DNA from: Aquimonas sp046318115
GTDB taxonomy: Bacteria; Pseudomonadota; Gammaproteobacteria; Xanthomonadales; Xanthomonadaceae
Length of the DNA stretch: 52,401 nt
Reading direction: 5' to 3'
NCBI GenBank assembly: GCA_046318115.1
Contig: JBKCVA010000019.1
Coordinates: forward strand, 1 to 52,401
In this document: positions 24,401 to 31,249 of the stretch, piece after piece
How the letters are laid out: every line of letters begins with the position of its first letter
Position numbering within the stretch: the stretch's first letter is position 1
Notes under the pieces: model-generated
Databases searched by the model: none
What the model was told of the DNA's origin: nothing
What the model saw: only the letters and a program-made list of their open reading frames with translations
Position numbers and translations under genes: made by a program

Positions 24401-24497
24401 GGCCAGTGCAAAGCAGGCGTCGGGCGGCACGCACCATGGCATCCGTTCGGAGATGTCGCGCGGTCGCGCAGGCGGTGCGTTGGGTGGGGCTCGGCAT
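21456..24497 (-). CDS. Secreted pullulanase carrying an in-frame repeat insertion
   Basis: 1013 aa from ATG 24497, which has a GAGGGA ribosome site; ATG 24437 would give a shorter signal peptide (MVRAARRLLCTGLLFG ... LAAAA). Pullulanase cuts alpha-1,6 branches in pullulan and starch and acts outside the cytoplasm. After an N-terminal region and a CBM48-like domain (TTFALWAPTAQSVAVCVF), the GH13 core shows YNWGYDP (about 407), nucleophile Asp528 (GFRFDLMGH), acid/base Glu558 (IIGEGWNF) and Asp765 (ENHDNQT). Residues 619-709 are an insertion encoded by a heptad repeat element, rich in Pro, Ser and Gly. Without it the length would be about 922 aa, normal for the family. Confidence 0.92.
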   Translation of the reverse strand: MPSPTQRTACATARHLRTDAMVRAARRLLCTGLLFGLPLAAAADDSLRADCDATTHFRVLARSDLPAEAAAIWLDAERLRWPQAPTGADIVLLHADTTIRLDGEGRPDEGVAQLALRAATEAVSPAQQQRFAWFGEGAEFALPEGTDIAGLLRGDLRLAALDAEGRVQAMTRVQHAAALDDLYPAALDAPLGALPSPDATTFALWAPTAQSVAVCVFAEGERQARSARRLDRDAASGVWSARLPEASIGSYYSYLVDVFVPGLGLVRNRVTDPYALGLGANGQRAMVVDLEDSRFKPEGWDAHPRPPAPQHNVDMVLYELHVRDFSRDDASVPPQHRGRYLGFAQRDSLGMRHLRELAEAGLTDVHLLPVYDISTIPETGCVTPVVMGPPDGEQQQATLAAIKHEDCYNWGYDPQHFTVPEGSYASDAHDGAVRIRELRRMVMALHALGLRVGLDVVYNHTSHAGQHAKSVLDRIVPGYYHRLDAKGAIERSTCCENTATERAMMARLMIDSAVVWVRDYRIDGFRFDLMGHQPKAVMLALMRTVDAAAGKRIPIIGEGWNFGEVADGARFVQASQLSLPGSGIATFSDRARDALRGGGAATAGAELRTAYGWLNGWVESRDLGFGIRDSEERESPAPPSLSPGGRGAGGEGAAHRESSHPLPNPSPSRGEGLEDATSVAFASSANSSQTNPESPIPNPGSRSRISNPGLTQDLVRIGLAGTLRDYRMRGSNSVERSLGEFDYAGQPAGYVASPNEVVNYVENHDNQTLYDINALRLPPTTSAEERARVQVLGMAFNLLSQGIPYFHAGIEVLRSKSLDRNSYDSGDHFNRLDFSGEDNGFGRGLPPAWDNAKDWPQMRDLLADPALKPSPEIVDYARRAFLDWLRLRAQTPLLRLSSTEDVQQRLRFLDIDASSGLIAAHLDGSGLAGNPHPELLYALNVSTEPQSVRLDWVPKHSIGRSWRLHPVLAEGVDPRVHQASLQLEPQAAPEHAQLRLQVPARTAVVWVAGDPED
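22371..22643. repeat. MITE-like heptad element inserted in frame in the pullulanase
   Basis: About 273 bp (91 codons). Four heptads GGGATTG GGGATTG GGGATTC GGGATTC at 22401-22428 face four inverted heptads GAATCCC x3 and AAATCCC at 22609-22636. Between them are GAGCCCCTCTCCC (22479) and further CCCCTCTCC and GGGAGAGGG tracts that can pair. The reading frame stays open across it, and removing 91 codons joins NGWV to LTQDLVRIGLAG as in ordinary pullulanases. The ends of the element are estimated from the protein, not from a target-site duplication. Confidence 0.8.
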
Positions 24498-24560
24498 CGG
24501 GCGTTCCCTCAAGCGGTGGACCGCGAAGATGCCAGACGTCGAGCTCCGGTGGCTTCATCT

Positions 24561-24572
24561 GCATACGTATGC
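24561..24572. promoter_or_regulatory. Perfect palindrome GCATACGTATGC, candidate operator
   Basis: A perfect 12-bp palindrome in the middle of the 146-bp region between the divergent pullulanase and GH133 genes. A near copy precedes the alpha-glucosidase gene. The position and shape fit a site for a LacI-type maltose or starch repressor; the regulator gene is not in the window. Confidence 0.6.
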
Positions 24573-24643
24573 CTCGCAGGTGCAGCACGGAATGCCGCGG
24601 CCGCGCAGCTAGCATCAGCGGCCGATCCCCACGAGGCCTGCGG

Positions 24644-27145
24644 ATGCCATCGACTGCGCTTGCAATGAAGGCCAGCCGCGCGCGGCTCGGCCTCGCCATG
24701 CTTGGTGTGCTGTGCGTGGCTGTCGGCGCAGGCTGTGCGAGGCGTGCGCCCACCGGCGTGGCGCCGGCCGAGAGCGCTCCGAATGCATCCACCGAGTTGC
24801 GCCCTGCGCCTGCCGACCACGCGCACTCCGAGGCCGCGCGCTTCTTCGAGGCCATGGCGATCCGCATCGCCCCCGGCGAGCGCGCCCAGTTCGTTGCCGG
24901 CGACAACCGCGCGGGCTACTACGAGGGCTGGACGCACGGCTATCGCGGCGGGGTCGGATACCGCATCGGCGAGGCGAGCCTGTACGAGGATCGCGAGGCC
25001 TTCGTCGACGGGCGGCGCCTGCCGCGCGAGGCGGCGGCCGGCGAGACCCTGTACCCCTATGGCCACTGCGTCGAACACGCAGGCGCGCGGGACTGCCTGC
25101 TGCTGCACTCGGGGCGCGCGGCGCTCAGCCTGCGCCTTGACGCGGACAGAGCGGCCGAACTTGCGCTCACGCCGCTGTGGAGCTCGGCGCTGGCGGGCTA
25201 CCGCATCGAACGGCATGAGGACGTTCTGCTGCTGGTGCCGCCGGCACCGACGCCCGAGGACGAGCATCCGGACTGGATCGCACTCAGTGCGGATGCGCCG
25301 CTGCGCGTGGATTCGACGCCCTCCACAGTGGGCGAAGCGATGTCCATGCGCCTCGTTCGCGCCACGCCGGGCAGGCGCCTCACCCTGCACATCGCCTATG
25401 CCGACCGTCGCGAACAGGCGCTGCAGTCCGCGCGCGAACTCGCCGCGCAGGACAGCTGGCAGCCGCAGATCGAGCTTCAGCATCAGCGCCTGAGTCGCGC
25501 TGTGTTGACCACGCCGGATGCCGAGTTCAACCGCGCCCTGCTCTGGGCCCAGGCCAGCGCGCACAGCTTCGTGGTCGAGCAGTACGGGCCGGGCATCTGG
25601 GCCGGCCTGCCCTGGTTCCGCGACAACTGGGGGCGCGACACCTTCATCGCTCTGCCCGGCACGCTGCTGGTCTCGGGGCGCTTCAACGAGGCGCGCGCCG
25701 TGCTCGATGCTTTCGCTGCACGCCAGGAGCGCGATCCGACCTCACCAGACTACGGCCGCGTGCCGAATCGCGTGGCGACGAACCAGCCGACGATCTACAA
25801 CACCGTCGACGGCACGCCCTGGCTGCTGCGCGCGGGGCTTGAGTACGTTCGCTACAGCGGCGATGTCGGGTTCGCCGATCGGCTGATCGATCTCGCGCGC
25901 ATCTACATCGAAGGCGCGCAGCGGCATCTCGACGCCGAGGGTCTGCTGCGTCATGCCGACGCCGACACCTGGATGGACGCGCGCCTCTACGAGAACGGCC
26001 CGGCCTGGTCGCCGCGGGGCGATCGCGCGGTCGAGATCCAGGCGCTGTGGATCACCGCGCTGGAGAGCGCCGCCGCTCTGGCCGAGGCGCGCGGGCAGGG
26101 CAGCGATGCCGCGCACTGGCGCGCGCAGGCACAGCGGGCGCGCAGCGCGGTGCTTAAGCGCTTCGTGATCGACGGACGCGTGGCCGATCGTCTTCGACCG
26201 GACGGCAGCGCCGACCTCGCGCGCCGCCCCAACGCCCTGATGCTGATCAGCGTGCCGTGGGTGCCGGTCCTCGATACGCAGGCCGAAGCGCGACTGCTGC
26301 GCGACAGCGTCGAGCATCTGCTGTTTCCCTACGGCATCGCCTCGCTGGAGCCCGCGCACCCGTGGTTCCACCCGCGTCACGAGGCCGTGCGCCTCGGCCG
26401 GCCCGAGCTGCACCACAAGGACGCCGCGTACCACAACGGCACGGTCTGGGGCTGGAACGCCGGCTTCGCGATCACCGCCCTCAGTCGCCACGGCCAGCAG
26501 GAACTCGCCTGGCGACTGACGCGCGAGCTGGCGCGACAGATTCTTGAAGACGGCACGCGCGGCAGCATGAGCGAGCTGCTCGATGCCGCCCTTGGCGACC
26601 ACGGGCAGCCTGTTCCTTCGGGAACCTACGCGCAGTCCTGGAGCGTCGCCGAGTTCACCCGCACCGCCTGGCAGGACTACCTCGGCGTTCGCCCCGATCT
26701 GCTGCGCAACACCCTGCGCTTCGTGCCCGCGCTGCCGTCGGCCTGGATCGACACCGAGGCGCGCATCCCGTTCGGCGCGGGCGAAACCCTGGGCCTGCAG
26801 ATCGCGCAGCAGCAGGACACTCAGCGCTGGCGCTTCGAGGGCTTGCCGCTGCAGGCGCGGCGAATCGAGCTCGACCTGTTGCAGACCGGGGGCGGACGCG
26901 TGCGCATTGGCTTCGCGCTTGGCCCGGCGGCGCGCGAGCTGGTTTGGGACGGACGCGAAGCGCGGCTCGATGGCCTGCTTCTGGAGCAGACCGAGGTGCT
27001 GGCCTCGACGCAGAGCGTTCTGCAGCAGCTCGACTTCGCATCGCCGCCTTCCGCTGACCCCAGGCGCTATCCGATGACCCGCGAAGCCGATGCCCTGCGA
27101 CGGCGGATACTCGATGCCGCAGGCGCAGCGGAGCCGTCGCGATGA
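24644..27145 (+). CDS. GH133 amylo-alpha-1,6-glucosidase lipoprotein
   Basis: 833 aa. ATG 24644 has a GAGG ribosome site seven bases upstream; the long ORF before it overlaps the pullulanase and is spurious. The N-terminus has a lipoprotein signal with lipobox GAGC, so the enzyme is probably anchored in the envelope. The C-terminal half (about 290-700) matches glycogen-debranching-type amylo-alpha-1,6-glucosidases (WFRDNWGRDTFIALPG, NQPTIYNTVDGTPWLL, DADTWMDARL, HHKDAAYHNGTVWGWNAGF). The N-terminal third is beta-rich, like the GDE N domain. It should remove alpha-1,6-linked glucose from limit dextrins. Envelope location is unusual, as well-known GH133 enzymes are cytoplasmic. It converges on the mscS gene with a 17-bp gap. 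Confidence 0.88.
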   Translation: MPSTALAMKASRARLGLAMLGVLCVAVGAGCARRAPTGVAPAESAPNASTELRPAPADHAHSEAARFFEAMAIRIAPGERAQFVAGDNRAGYYEGWTHGYRGGVGYRIGEASLYEDREAFVDGRRLPREAAAGETLYPYGHCVEHAGARDCLLLHSGRAALSLRLDADRAAELALTPLWSSALAGYRIERHEDVLLLVPPAPTPEDEHPDWIALSADAPLRVDSTPSTVGEAMSMRLVRATPGRRLTLHIAYADRREQALQSARELAAQDSWQPQIELQHQRLSRAVLTTPDAEFNRALLWAQASAHSFVVEQYGPGIWAGLPWFRDNWGRDTFIALPGTLLVSGRFNEARAVLDAFAARQERDPTSPDYGRVPNRVATNQPTIYNTVDGTPWLLRAGLEYVRYSGDVGFADRLIDLARIYIEGAQRHLDAEGLLRHADADTWMDARLYENGPAWSPRGDRAVEIQALWITALESAAALAEARGQGSDAAHWRAQAQRARSAVLKRFVIDGRVADRLRPDGSADLARRPNALMLISVPWVPVLDTQAEARLLRDSVEHLLFPYGIASLEPAHPWFHPRHEAVRLGRPELHHKDAAYHNGTVWGWNAGFAITALSRHGQQELAWRLTRELARQILEDGTRGSMSELLDAALGDHGQPVPSGTYAQSWSVAEFTRTAWQDYLGVRPDLLRNTLRFVPALPSAWIDTEARIPFGAGETLGLQIAQQQDTQRWRFEGLPLQARRIELDLLQTGGGRVRIGFALGPAARELVWDGREARLDGLLLEQTEVLASTQSVLQQLDFASPPSADPRRYPMTREADALRRRILDAAGAAEPSR

Positions 27146-27162
27146 GCGATCGCGACGGGCGC

Positions 27163-28056
27163 TCAGACCTTTTCGTTGTCGCTCGGCGCTGCGCCCGGCC
27201 GATCCTGCGGCCGCTGCAGCAGTGTGGCCAAGGCATCGGACAGATGCAGGTGCATGTCGGTCTGCGGATACGGAATGCTGTAACCCGCCGCGGGCAGGCC
27301 GCGATGCACGGCTTCGAGCAGGTCCGAGCGGGCCTGCGCGAAGTCCGGCGTGTTGACCCAGGCGCGCAGCACCAGGTTGACGCTGCTGTCGGCCAGCGCG
27401 TCGACGATCACATCGGGAGCGGGGGCGGAGAGAACGCTGGGGTGCGCCTTGGCGAAACCCAGCAGCACCTCGCGCGCACCGCGGATGTCGTTGCCGTAGT
27501 CCACGCCCACGGGAATGTCCACGCGGCGCTGCGGCTTGGCGGTGAAGTTGATGATCGGGCTGGCCGTGATCTGCCCGTTGGGCAGGGTGATCTCGTGGTT
27601 CTGGAAGCTGCGCAGCACGGTCTGGAACAGCCGCACCTGCTCGACCTCGCCGGTGATGCCGGCGATCTCGACCACATCGCCGGTACGGAAGGGCCGCAGC
27701 ACGATCAGCATCACGCCGGCGGCGATGTTCGACAGCGAATCCTTCATCGCCAGCCCCACCGCCAAGCCGGCCGCGCCCATCACCGCCAGCAGCGAGGTCG
27801 GCGGCACGCCCAGCGCATCCAGTGCGGTGATCAGCACCAGCACCAGCACAGCGGCATGCGCCACGTTGGCGCAGAAGTTGGCGAGGATGCCCTCGACGCG
27901 GGTGCGCTCCAGCAGCCGCCGCAGCGCGTTCGACAGCCGCCGCGCCAGCCACAGCCCGACCAGCACGATCGCCAGCGCCGCGCTGATCTTGAGGCCCCAG
28001 AACGTGGCCAGCCCCATCCAGTCGATGCCGCTGCCGGCTTTGATGAGCTCCTGCAT
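27163..28056 (-). CDS. MscS family mechanosensitive channel
   Basis: 297 aa from ATG 28056, which has AAGGAG eight bases upstream. MscS forms a heptameric inner-membrane channel that releases solutes on hypo-osmotic shock. Three hydrophobic helices lie at about residues 18-40, 60-82 and 85-108. The pore helix and following beta domain show MGAAGLAVGLAMKDSLSNIAAGVMLIVLRPFRTGDVVEI, typical of MscS. The tail is a short polar extension. The antisense ORF that runs on upstream into the esterase gene is not conserved. Confidence 0.93.
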   Translation of the reverse strand: MQELIKAGSGIDWMGLATFWGLKISAALAIVLVGLWLARRLSNALRRLLERTRVEGILANFCANVAHAAVLVLVLITALDALGVPPTSLLAVMGAAGLAVGLAMKDSLSNIAAGVMLIVLRPFRTGDVVEIAGITGEVEQVRLFQTVLRSFQNHEITLPNGQITASPIINFTAKPQRRVDIPVGVDYGNDIRGAREVLLGFAKAHPSVLSAPAPDVIVDALADSSVNLVLRAWVNTPDFAQARSDLLEAVHRGLPAAGYSIPYPQTDMHLHLSDALATLLQRPQDRPGAAPSDNEKV

Positions 28057-28176
28057 CCTGCCTTCTCCTTGATGCGCGCGGCCGCAGGCTGCGGCGCGCA
28101 AAGCGCAGCACTGTAGAGAACCCGACCTTAGCTCCCCGTTATCGGCAGGCCTGTCTTCCAGGAGGAACACGCAGTC

Positions 28177-29139
28177 ATGCGCCAACACTCGATATCGATG
28201 CGCTGGACGGGGTTGGTCATCGGCCTTCTGTGTCACAGCGCGCTGGTCGCAGGGCTCGCCAGCGCCGGCGAGCTGCCGCAGGTGGAGTCGGGCCGCATCG
28301 AGCGCCTCGACTTCGCGCCGCCTGGCCTCGCCGCACGCAAGGTCGATGTCTGGCTGCCGCCCGGCTATCCGCAGGGCGCGCCCTACGCCACGCTCTATAT
28401 GCACGATGGCCAGATGCTGTTCGATGCCAGCACCACCTGGAACGGCCAGGCCTGGGAGGTCGAACGCACGGCCGCAGCACTGATCCAGTCGGGCGCGCTG
28501 CGACCCTTCATCGTCGTCGGCATCTGGAATGCGGAGGAGCACCGCTACCGCGACTACCTGCCGCAGCGCGTGTTCGAGGCGATGCCCGAAGACGCACGCG
28601 GGCGCTGGCTGGCGACCGAACGCGAGCCGGGTCGACCGCTCTTCGCCGGCCCGCCTGCGGCCGACGCCTACGTGCGCTTCCTGGTGGGCGAGCTGCGCGA
28701 GGCGATCGAGTCGCGCTACGCCGTGTCGCGTCAGCCTGAGGATCGCTTCCTGATGGGCTCCAGCATGGGCGGGTTGATCAGCCTCTACGCCGTGCTCGAA
28801 CAACCCCAGCACTTTGGCGGTGCCGCCGCGCTGTCGACGCACTGGCCGGGCGGCTTCGACCCCAAGGACGACAGCTTCGCGCAGGCGATGTGCGCCTATC
28901 TGCGTGAGCGCCTCCCGCGGCTGGATCAGCAGAAGATCTGGATGGACCACGGCACCGAAACCCTGGATGCGCTGTATCCACCGCTGCAGCGCGAAGTCGA
29001 CGTCGTGTTCAAGTCCTCGCCCCTGCCGCCGGTGCAGTGGCAGAGCCCCGAGTACCCCGGCACCAACCACAGCGAACAGGCCTGGGCCGCACGCCTCGCC
29101 GACCCCCTGCGCTTCCTGCTGGCACACGATGAGCAATAG
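28177..29139 (+). CDS. Secreted esterase, esterase D/Fes-like family
   Basis: 320 aa with a signal peptide (hydrophobic residues about 11-28, ending ASAG). It has an alpha/beta-hydrolase fold of the PF00756 type: LYMHDGQMLFD near 73, nucleophile elbow GSSMGG (about 193-198), and a late His in NHSEQAW. The substrate is not evident; members near alpha-glucan genes may remove acyl groups from sugars or act on phenolic or siderophore esters. Ribosome site AGGAGG lies 11 bases upstream. It is divergent from mscS. Confidence 0.8.
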   Translation: MRQHSISMRWTGLVIGLLCHSALVAGLASAGELPQVESGRIERLDFAPPGLAARKVDVWLPPGYPQGAPYATLYMHDGQMLFDASTTWNGQAWEVERTAAALIQSGALRPFIVVGIWNAEEHRYRDYLPQRVFEAMPEDARGRWLATEREPGRPLFAGPPAADAYVRFLVGELREAIESRYAVSRQPEDRFLMGSSMGGLISLYAVLEQPQHFGGAAALSTHWPGGFDPKDDSFAQAMCAYLRERLPRLDQQKIWMDHGTETLDALYPPLQREVDVVFKSSPLPPVQWQSPEYPGTNHSEQAWAARLADPLRFLLAHDEQ

Positions 29140-29584
29140 GGTGAGCCTTGGCCCACCATGATCTGAATCCGCGCCCCGCGCCCCGCTTCAACGACAAGCT
29201 ACCGGCGGCCCTCCGATGACCGCCTGGGGCGCTCCACGCCTGCCGCAGCGCGCGTTTCGTTTCTCGCTCCCCGTTCCTCGCTTCTCGCTTCTCGCTTCTC
29301 GCTTCTCGCTTCTCGCTTCTCGCTTCTCGCTTCTCGCTTCTCAATTCTCAATTCTCAATTCTCAATTCTCAATTCTCAATTCTCGTTCCTCGTTCCTCGC
29401 TCCTCGCTCCTCGCGCCTCGCGCCTCGCGCCTCGCGTTCGCAATTTCGCCGTTGGCTTGCCACGCGCTGCCCCTCGCGCAACCCTCGCCAGCGCGCGCCG
29501 CGTCCGCTCGCTCTTGCCATCGATGATTCGCCCGCTGTCCGCCACGCCACCCACGCACCCGCCAGCTCCCGACACCACCCGCGC
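29140..29584. other. Esterase-DUF6445 gap, 445 bp, mostly tandem heptads
   Basis: No gene is supported here. The centre, 29261-29435, is a heptanucleotide array. The rest is C-rich coding-like sequence without a recognisable product. An ORF from ATG 29216 stays open through the array and joins the DUF6445 frame, but its translated repeat is low-complexity. Confidence 0.6.
29261..29435 (+). repeat. Tandem array of 25 heptanucleotides
   Basis: In order: TTCTCGC, TCCCCGT, TCCTCGC, eight TTCTCGC (29282-29337), six TTCTCAA (29338-29379), TTCTCGT, TCCTCGT, three TCCTCGC and three GCCTCGC. The array is pure in two blocks and graded at the ends, as expected of a slippage-prone microsatellite. It lies 150 to 324 bp upstream of the DUF6445 start. 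Confidence 0.95.
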
Positions 29585-30295
29585 ATGTTCAACCCCAAGC
29601 CCAAGCGCCACCTTATCCCCCTGCACGACGGCCACGTCTGCCTCGTCTTCGACGGCGTGCTGCTCGATCCCCAGGCCTGGATCGATACCGCCATCGCCCA
29701 CCGCGCGCGTTTTGTCGAGGGGGCCTGGAATGCCTACCCCGGCCCCGAACTGCCGCTGGCCGCCGAGGTCACCGATCGCCTCTGCGATTTCTTCGCCCAG
29801 CACGCGCGCGCCGCACTTGGCGCCCGCCGCACCCAGCGCGCCCACAGCCGCTTTGCTCTCGTGACCCGCGCGCCGGAAACGCTCGCACCCTGCCAGCGCT
29901 TCTGCCACCGGGATCGTCTGAGCAGTGAGCCCGGCACCGTGATCGCCGCCAGCGTGCTCTACCTGTTCGATCGCCCTGAGCTTGGCGGCACGAGCTTCTA
30001 TCGCCCGGCGCGCCCGACCGCCGAGATCGAGGCCCTGGTGCAGGATTCCGTCAGCCTCCCCCCCGAGGCCTTCAACGCCCGCTACCCCGACATCGCGCCC
30101 GGCTACATGCGCGAAGGCAACCCCTGGTTCGAGCACATCGCCACCGTGCCGCCGCGCTTCAACCGACTGATCGTCTACCGCGGCGACCTGTTCCACAGCG
30201 GCGACATCGCCCGGCCAGACCTGCTCAGCGCCGATCCGGCGCTGGGGCGGCTGACGGTGAACGGGTTCTTCACCTGTCGGGCGGCGCTGGGGTAG
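29585..30295 (+). CDS. DUF6445 family protein, probable 2OG-Fe(II) oxygenase fold
   Basis: 236 aa from ATG 29585. The likely metal motif is His108-Arg-Asp110 (FCHRDRL) with the distal His204 (GDLFHSGD) and Arg222 (GRLTVNGFF), the HxD...H...R layout of 2-oxoglutarate-dependent oxygenases. LYLFDRPELGGTSFYRP matches the family. In other genomes DUF6445 genes accompany tryptophan-halogenase-like and SapC genes next to TonB receptors for glycans; those partners are absent here, but glucan genes are adjacent. The substrate is unknown. The longer frame from 29216 runs through a microsatellite and is not preferred. Confidence 0.75.
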   Translation: MFNPKPKRHLIPLHDGHVCLVFDGVLLDPQAWIDTAIAHRARFVEGAWNAYPGPELPLAAEVTDRLCDFFAQHARAALGARRTQRAHSRFALVTRAPETLAPCQRFCHRDRLSSEPGTVIAASVLYLFDRPELGGTSFYRPARPTAEIEALVQDSVSLPPEAFNARYPDIAPGYMREGNPWFEHIATVPPRFNRLIVYRGDLFHSGDIARPDLLSADPALGRLTVNGFFTCRAALG

Positions 30296-30838
30296 GGCTG
30301 GCGCCTCCGCTTACGGCGCTGATTGTCGGTGCGGGTGTCAGAGCAGGCATCGGAGATCCGCTCCAAGGCGCTTTGCCTTTCAGCGCGGTGGCGCAGATGG
30401 CGAGCCAAGTGGAAGCTGTCAGGTCGGCGGCGTTCGTCCCGCGCTGCCCCTGGACGTCTCCCGGCGTGGAGTTCGCGGCGAATCAGTCTGCCCTGGAGTG
30501 CCTCACTGCGCCCGCCCGGCCGTTATCCACCGGCTGCGCTCGAGACGTCACGCTGAGGTCGATGCCGGCAGCCGCCCTCAGCTTCTTGCGCGGACAGCGC
30601 ACCCGCCGCCGCCTTTCGGACGCGCAGCGACCCTTTCCATCCGAGGGGCGGGGGCTGCCGAACAGACTCAGCACAACTCTTACCCCCTGCAGCGCGGATG
30701 TCTGATCGCCGGTGCGCATCCGGCCTCGTAGCCTGCGCATTGACTTCATCGGACCGCGTCCGTACCGTGCGCGCCCAACTTTCTGCACTTGCGGATCTCG
30801 CTGGTTATTTCGCGGCTTTCGCAGATTTCGGGGGAATC
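30296..30838. other. Intergenic, 543 bp, upstream of the giant-gene operon
   Basis: No coding region is supported; short ORFs on both strands lack family features and ribosome sites. The last 100 bp contain a candidate promoter. The length is large for this otherwise compact window and may hold control sites for the 21-kb operon. Confidence 0.5.
30740..30768 (+). promoter_or_regulatory. Candidate promoter of the giant-gene operon
   Basis: TTGACT (30740-30745, five of six to the -35 consensus) is followed after 17 bp by TACCGT (30763-30768, three of six to the -10). Transcription would start near 30775, about 64 bases before the first start codon. Confidence 0.4.
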
Positions 30839-31249
30839 ATGGCGACCTGTTTCCGGCACGCCCGACTTTCGGTCGTGCTTTTCTGCGTCCTTTTGTTCCC
30901 GTGCAGCTCCACTCTGTCGGCAGCGAACGCGCGGCACGCCGCGGAAGCAGAGCGCTGGACCTGTGTCGACTACTCCCTCGTGCCGGCCCTCGCGGTGTTC
31001 CGCTCGGACTCGGGCGAGCATGTCGTGGCACCGGGTAATGCGCTGCCGGGCAGTGAAGCCCGCCTTGAGGGACTTTCGGACGCGGGCGCCACGCTCAGCC
31101 TGTTGTCAGCGGACGGGCGGCCCTTGCGGCTGCTCCTGTCGCGAGGTGAGCAGATTGACCTGCAGCAGGTGCTCGGTGCGCTGAGCGAATCGCTGGACAC
31201 GCCCCCGTCGGAAGCGGCGGCGGATGGAGAGTCCAATGAAGCTCAGTGA
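30839..31249 (+). CDS. Small secreted protein, first gene of the giant operon
   Basis: 136 aa from ATG 30839, with a GGGGGAA just upstream. Residues 1-29 form a signal peptide (LSVVLFCVLLFPCSSTLSAA). The mature part starts polar (NARHAAEAERWTCVDY), then gives a short beta-rich stretch (VFRSDSGEHVVAPGNALPGSEARLEGL) and an acidic tail. I recognise no family. Its last 14 bases overlap the start of the giant gene, so the two are translationally coupled. A helper role for the giant (folding, export or anchoring) is inferred only from that coupling. An upstream start at 30698 is possible but would bury the signal peptide. Confidence 0.65.
   Translation: MATCFRHARLSVVLFCVLLFPCSSTLSAANARHAAEAERWTCVDYSLVPALAVFRSDSGEHVVAPGNALPGSEARLEGLSDAGATLSLLSADGRPLRLLLSRGEQIDLQQVLGALSESLDTPPSEAAADGESNEAQ

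Noticed and set aside
23888..24643. Upstream extension of the GH133 gene by 252 codons
   Set aside because: It overlaps the pullulanase on the other strand, and the lipoprotein signal starts at 24644.
29261..29435. CRISPR array
   Set aside because: The units are seven bases with no spacers and no cas genes; it is a microsatellite.
29216..29584. N-terminal extension of the DUF6445 gene through the microsatellite
   Set aside because: The extension is low-complexity repeat and the conserved protein begins at 29585. It is kept only as a phase-variation idea.
853..30480. GGAGTTCGCG-like motif near 870, 5671 and 30467 as a dispersed repeat
   Set aside because: Only about ten bases are shared and the flanks do not align, so chance in high-GC DNA is enough.
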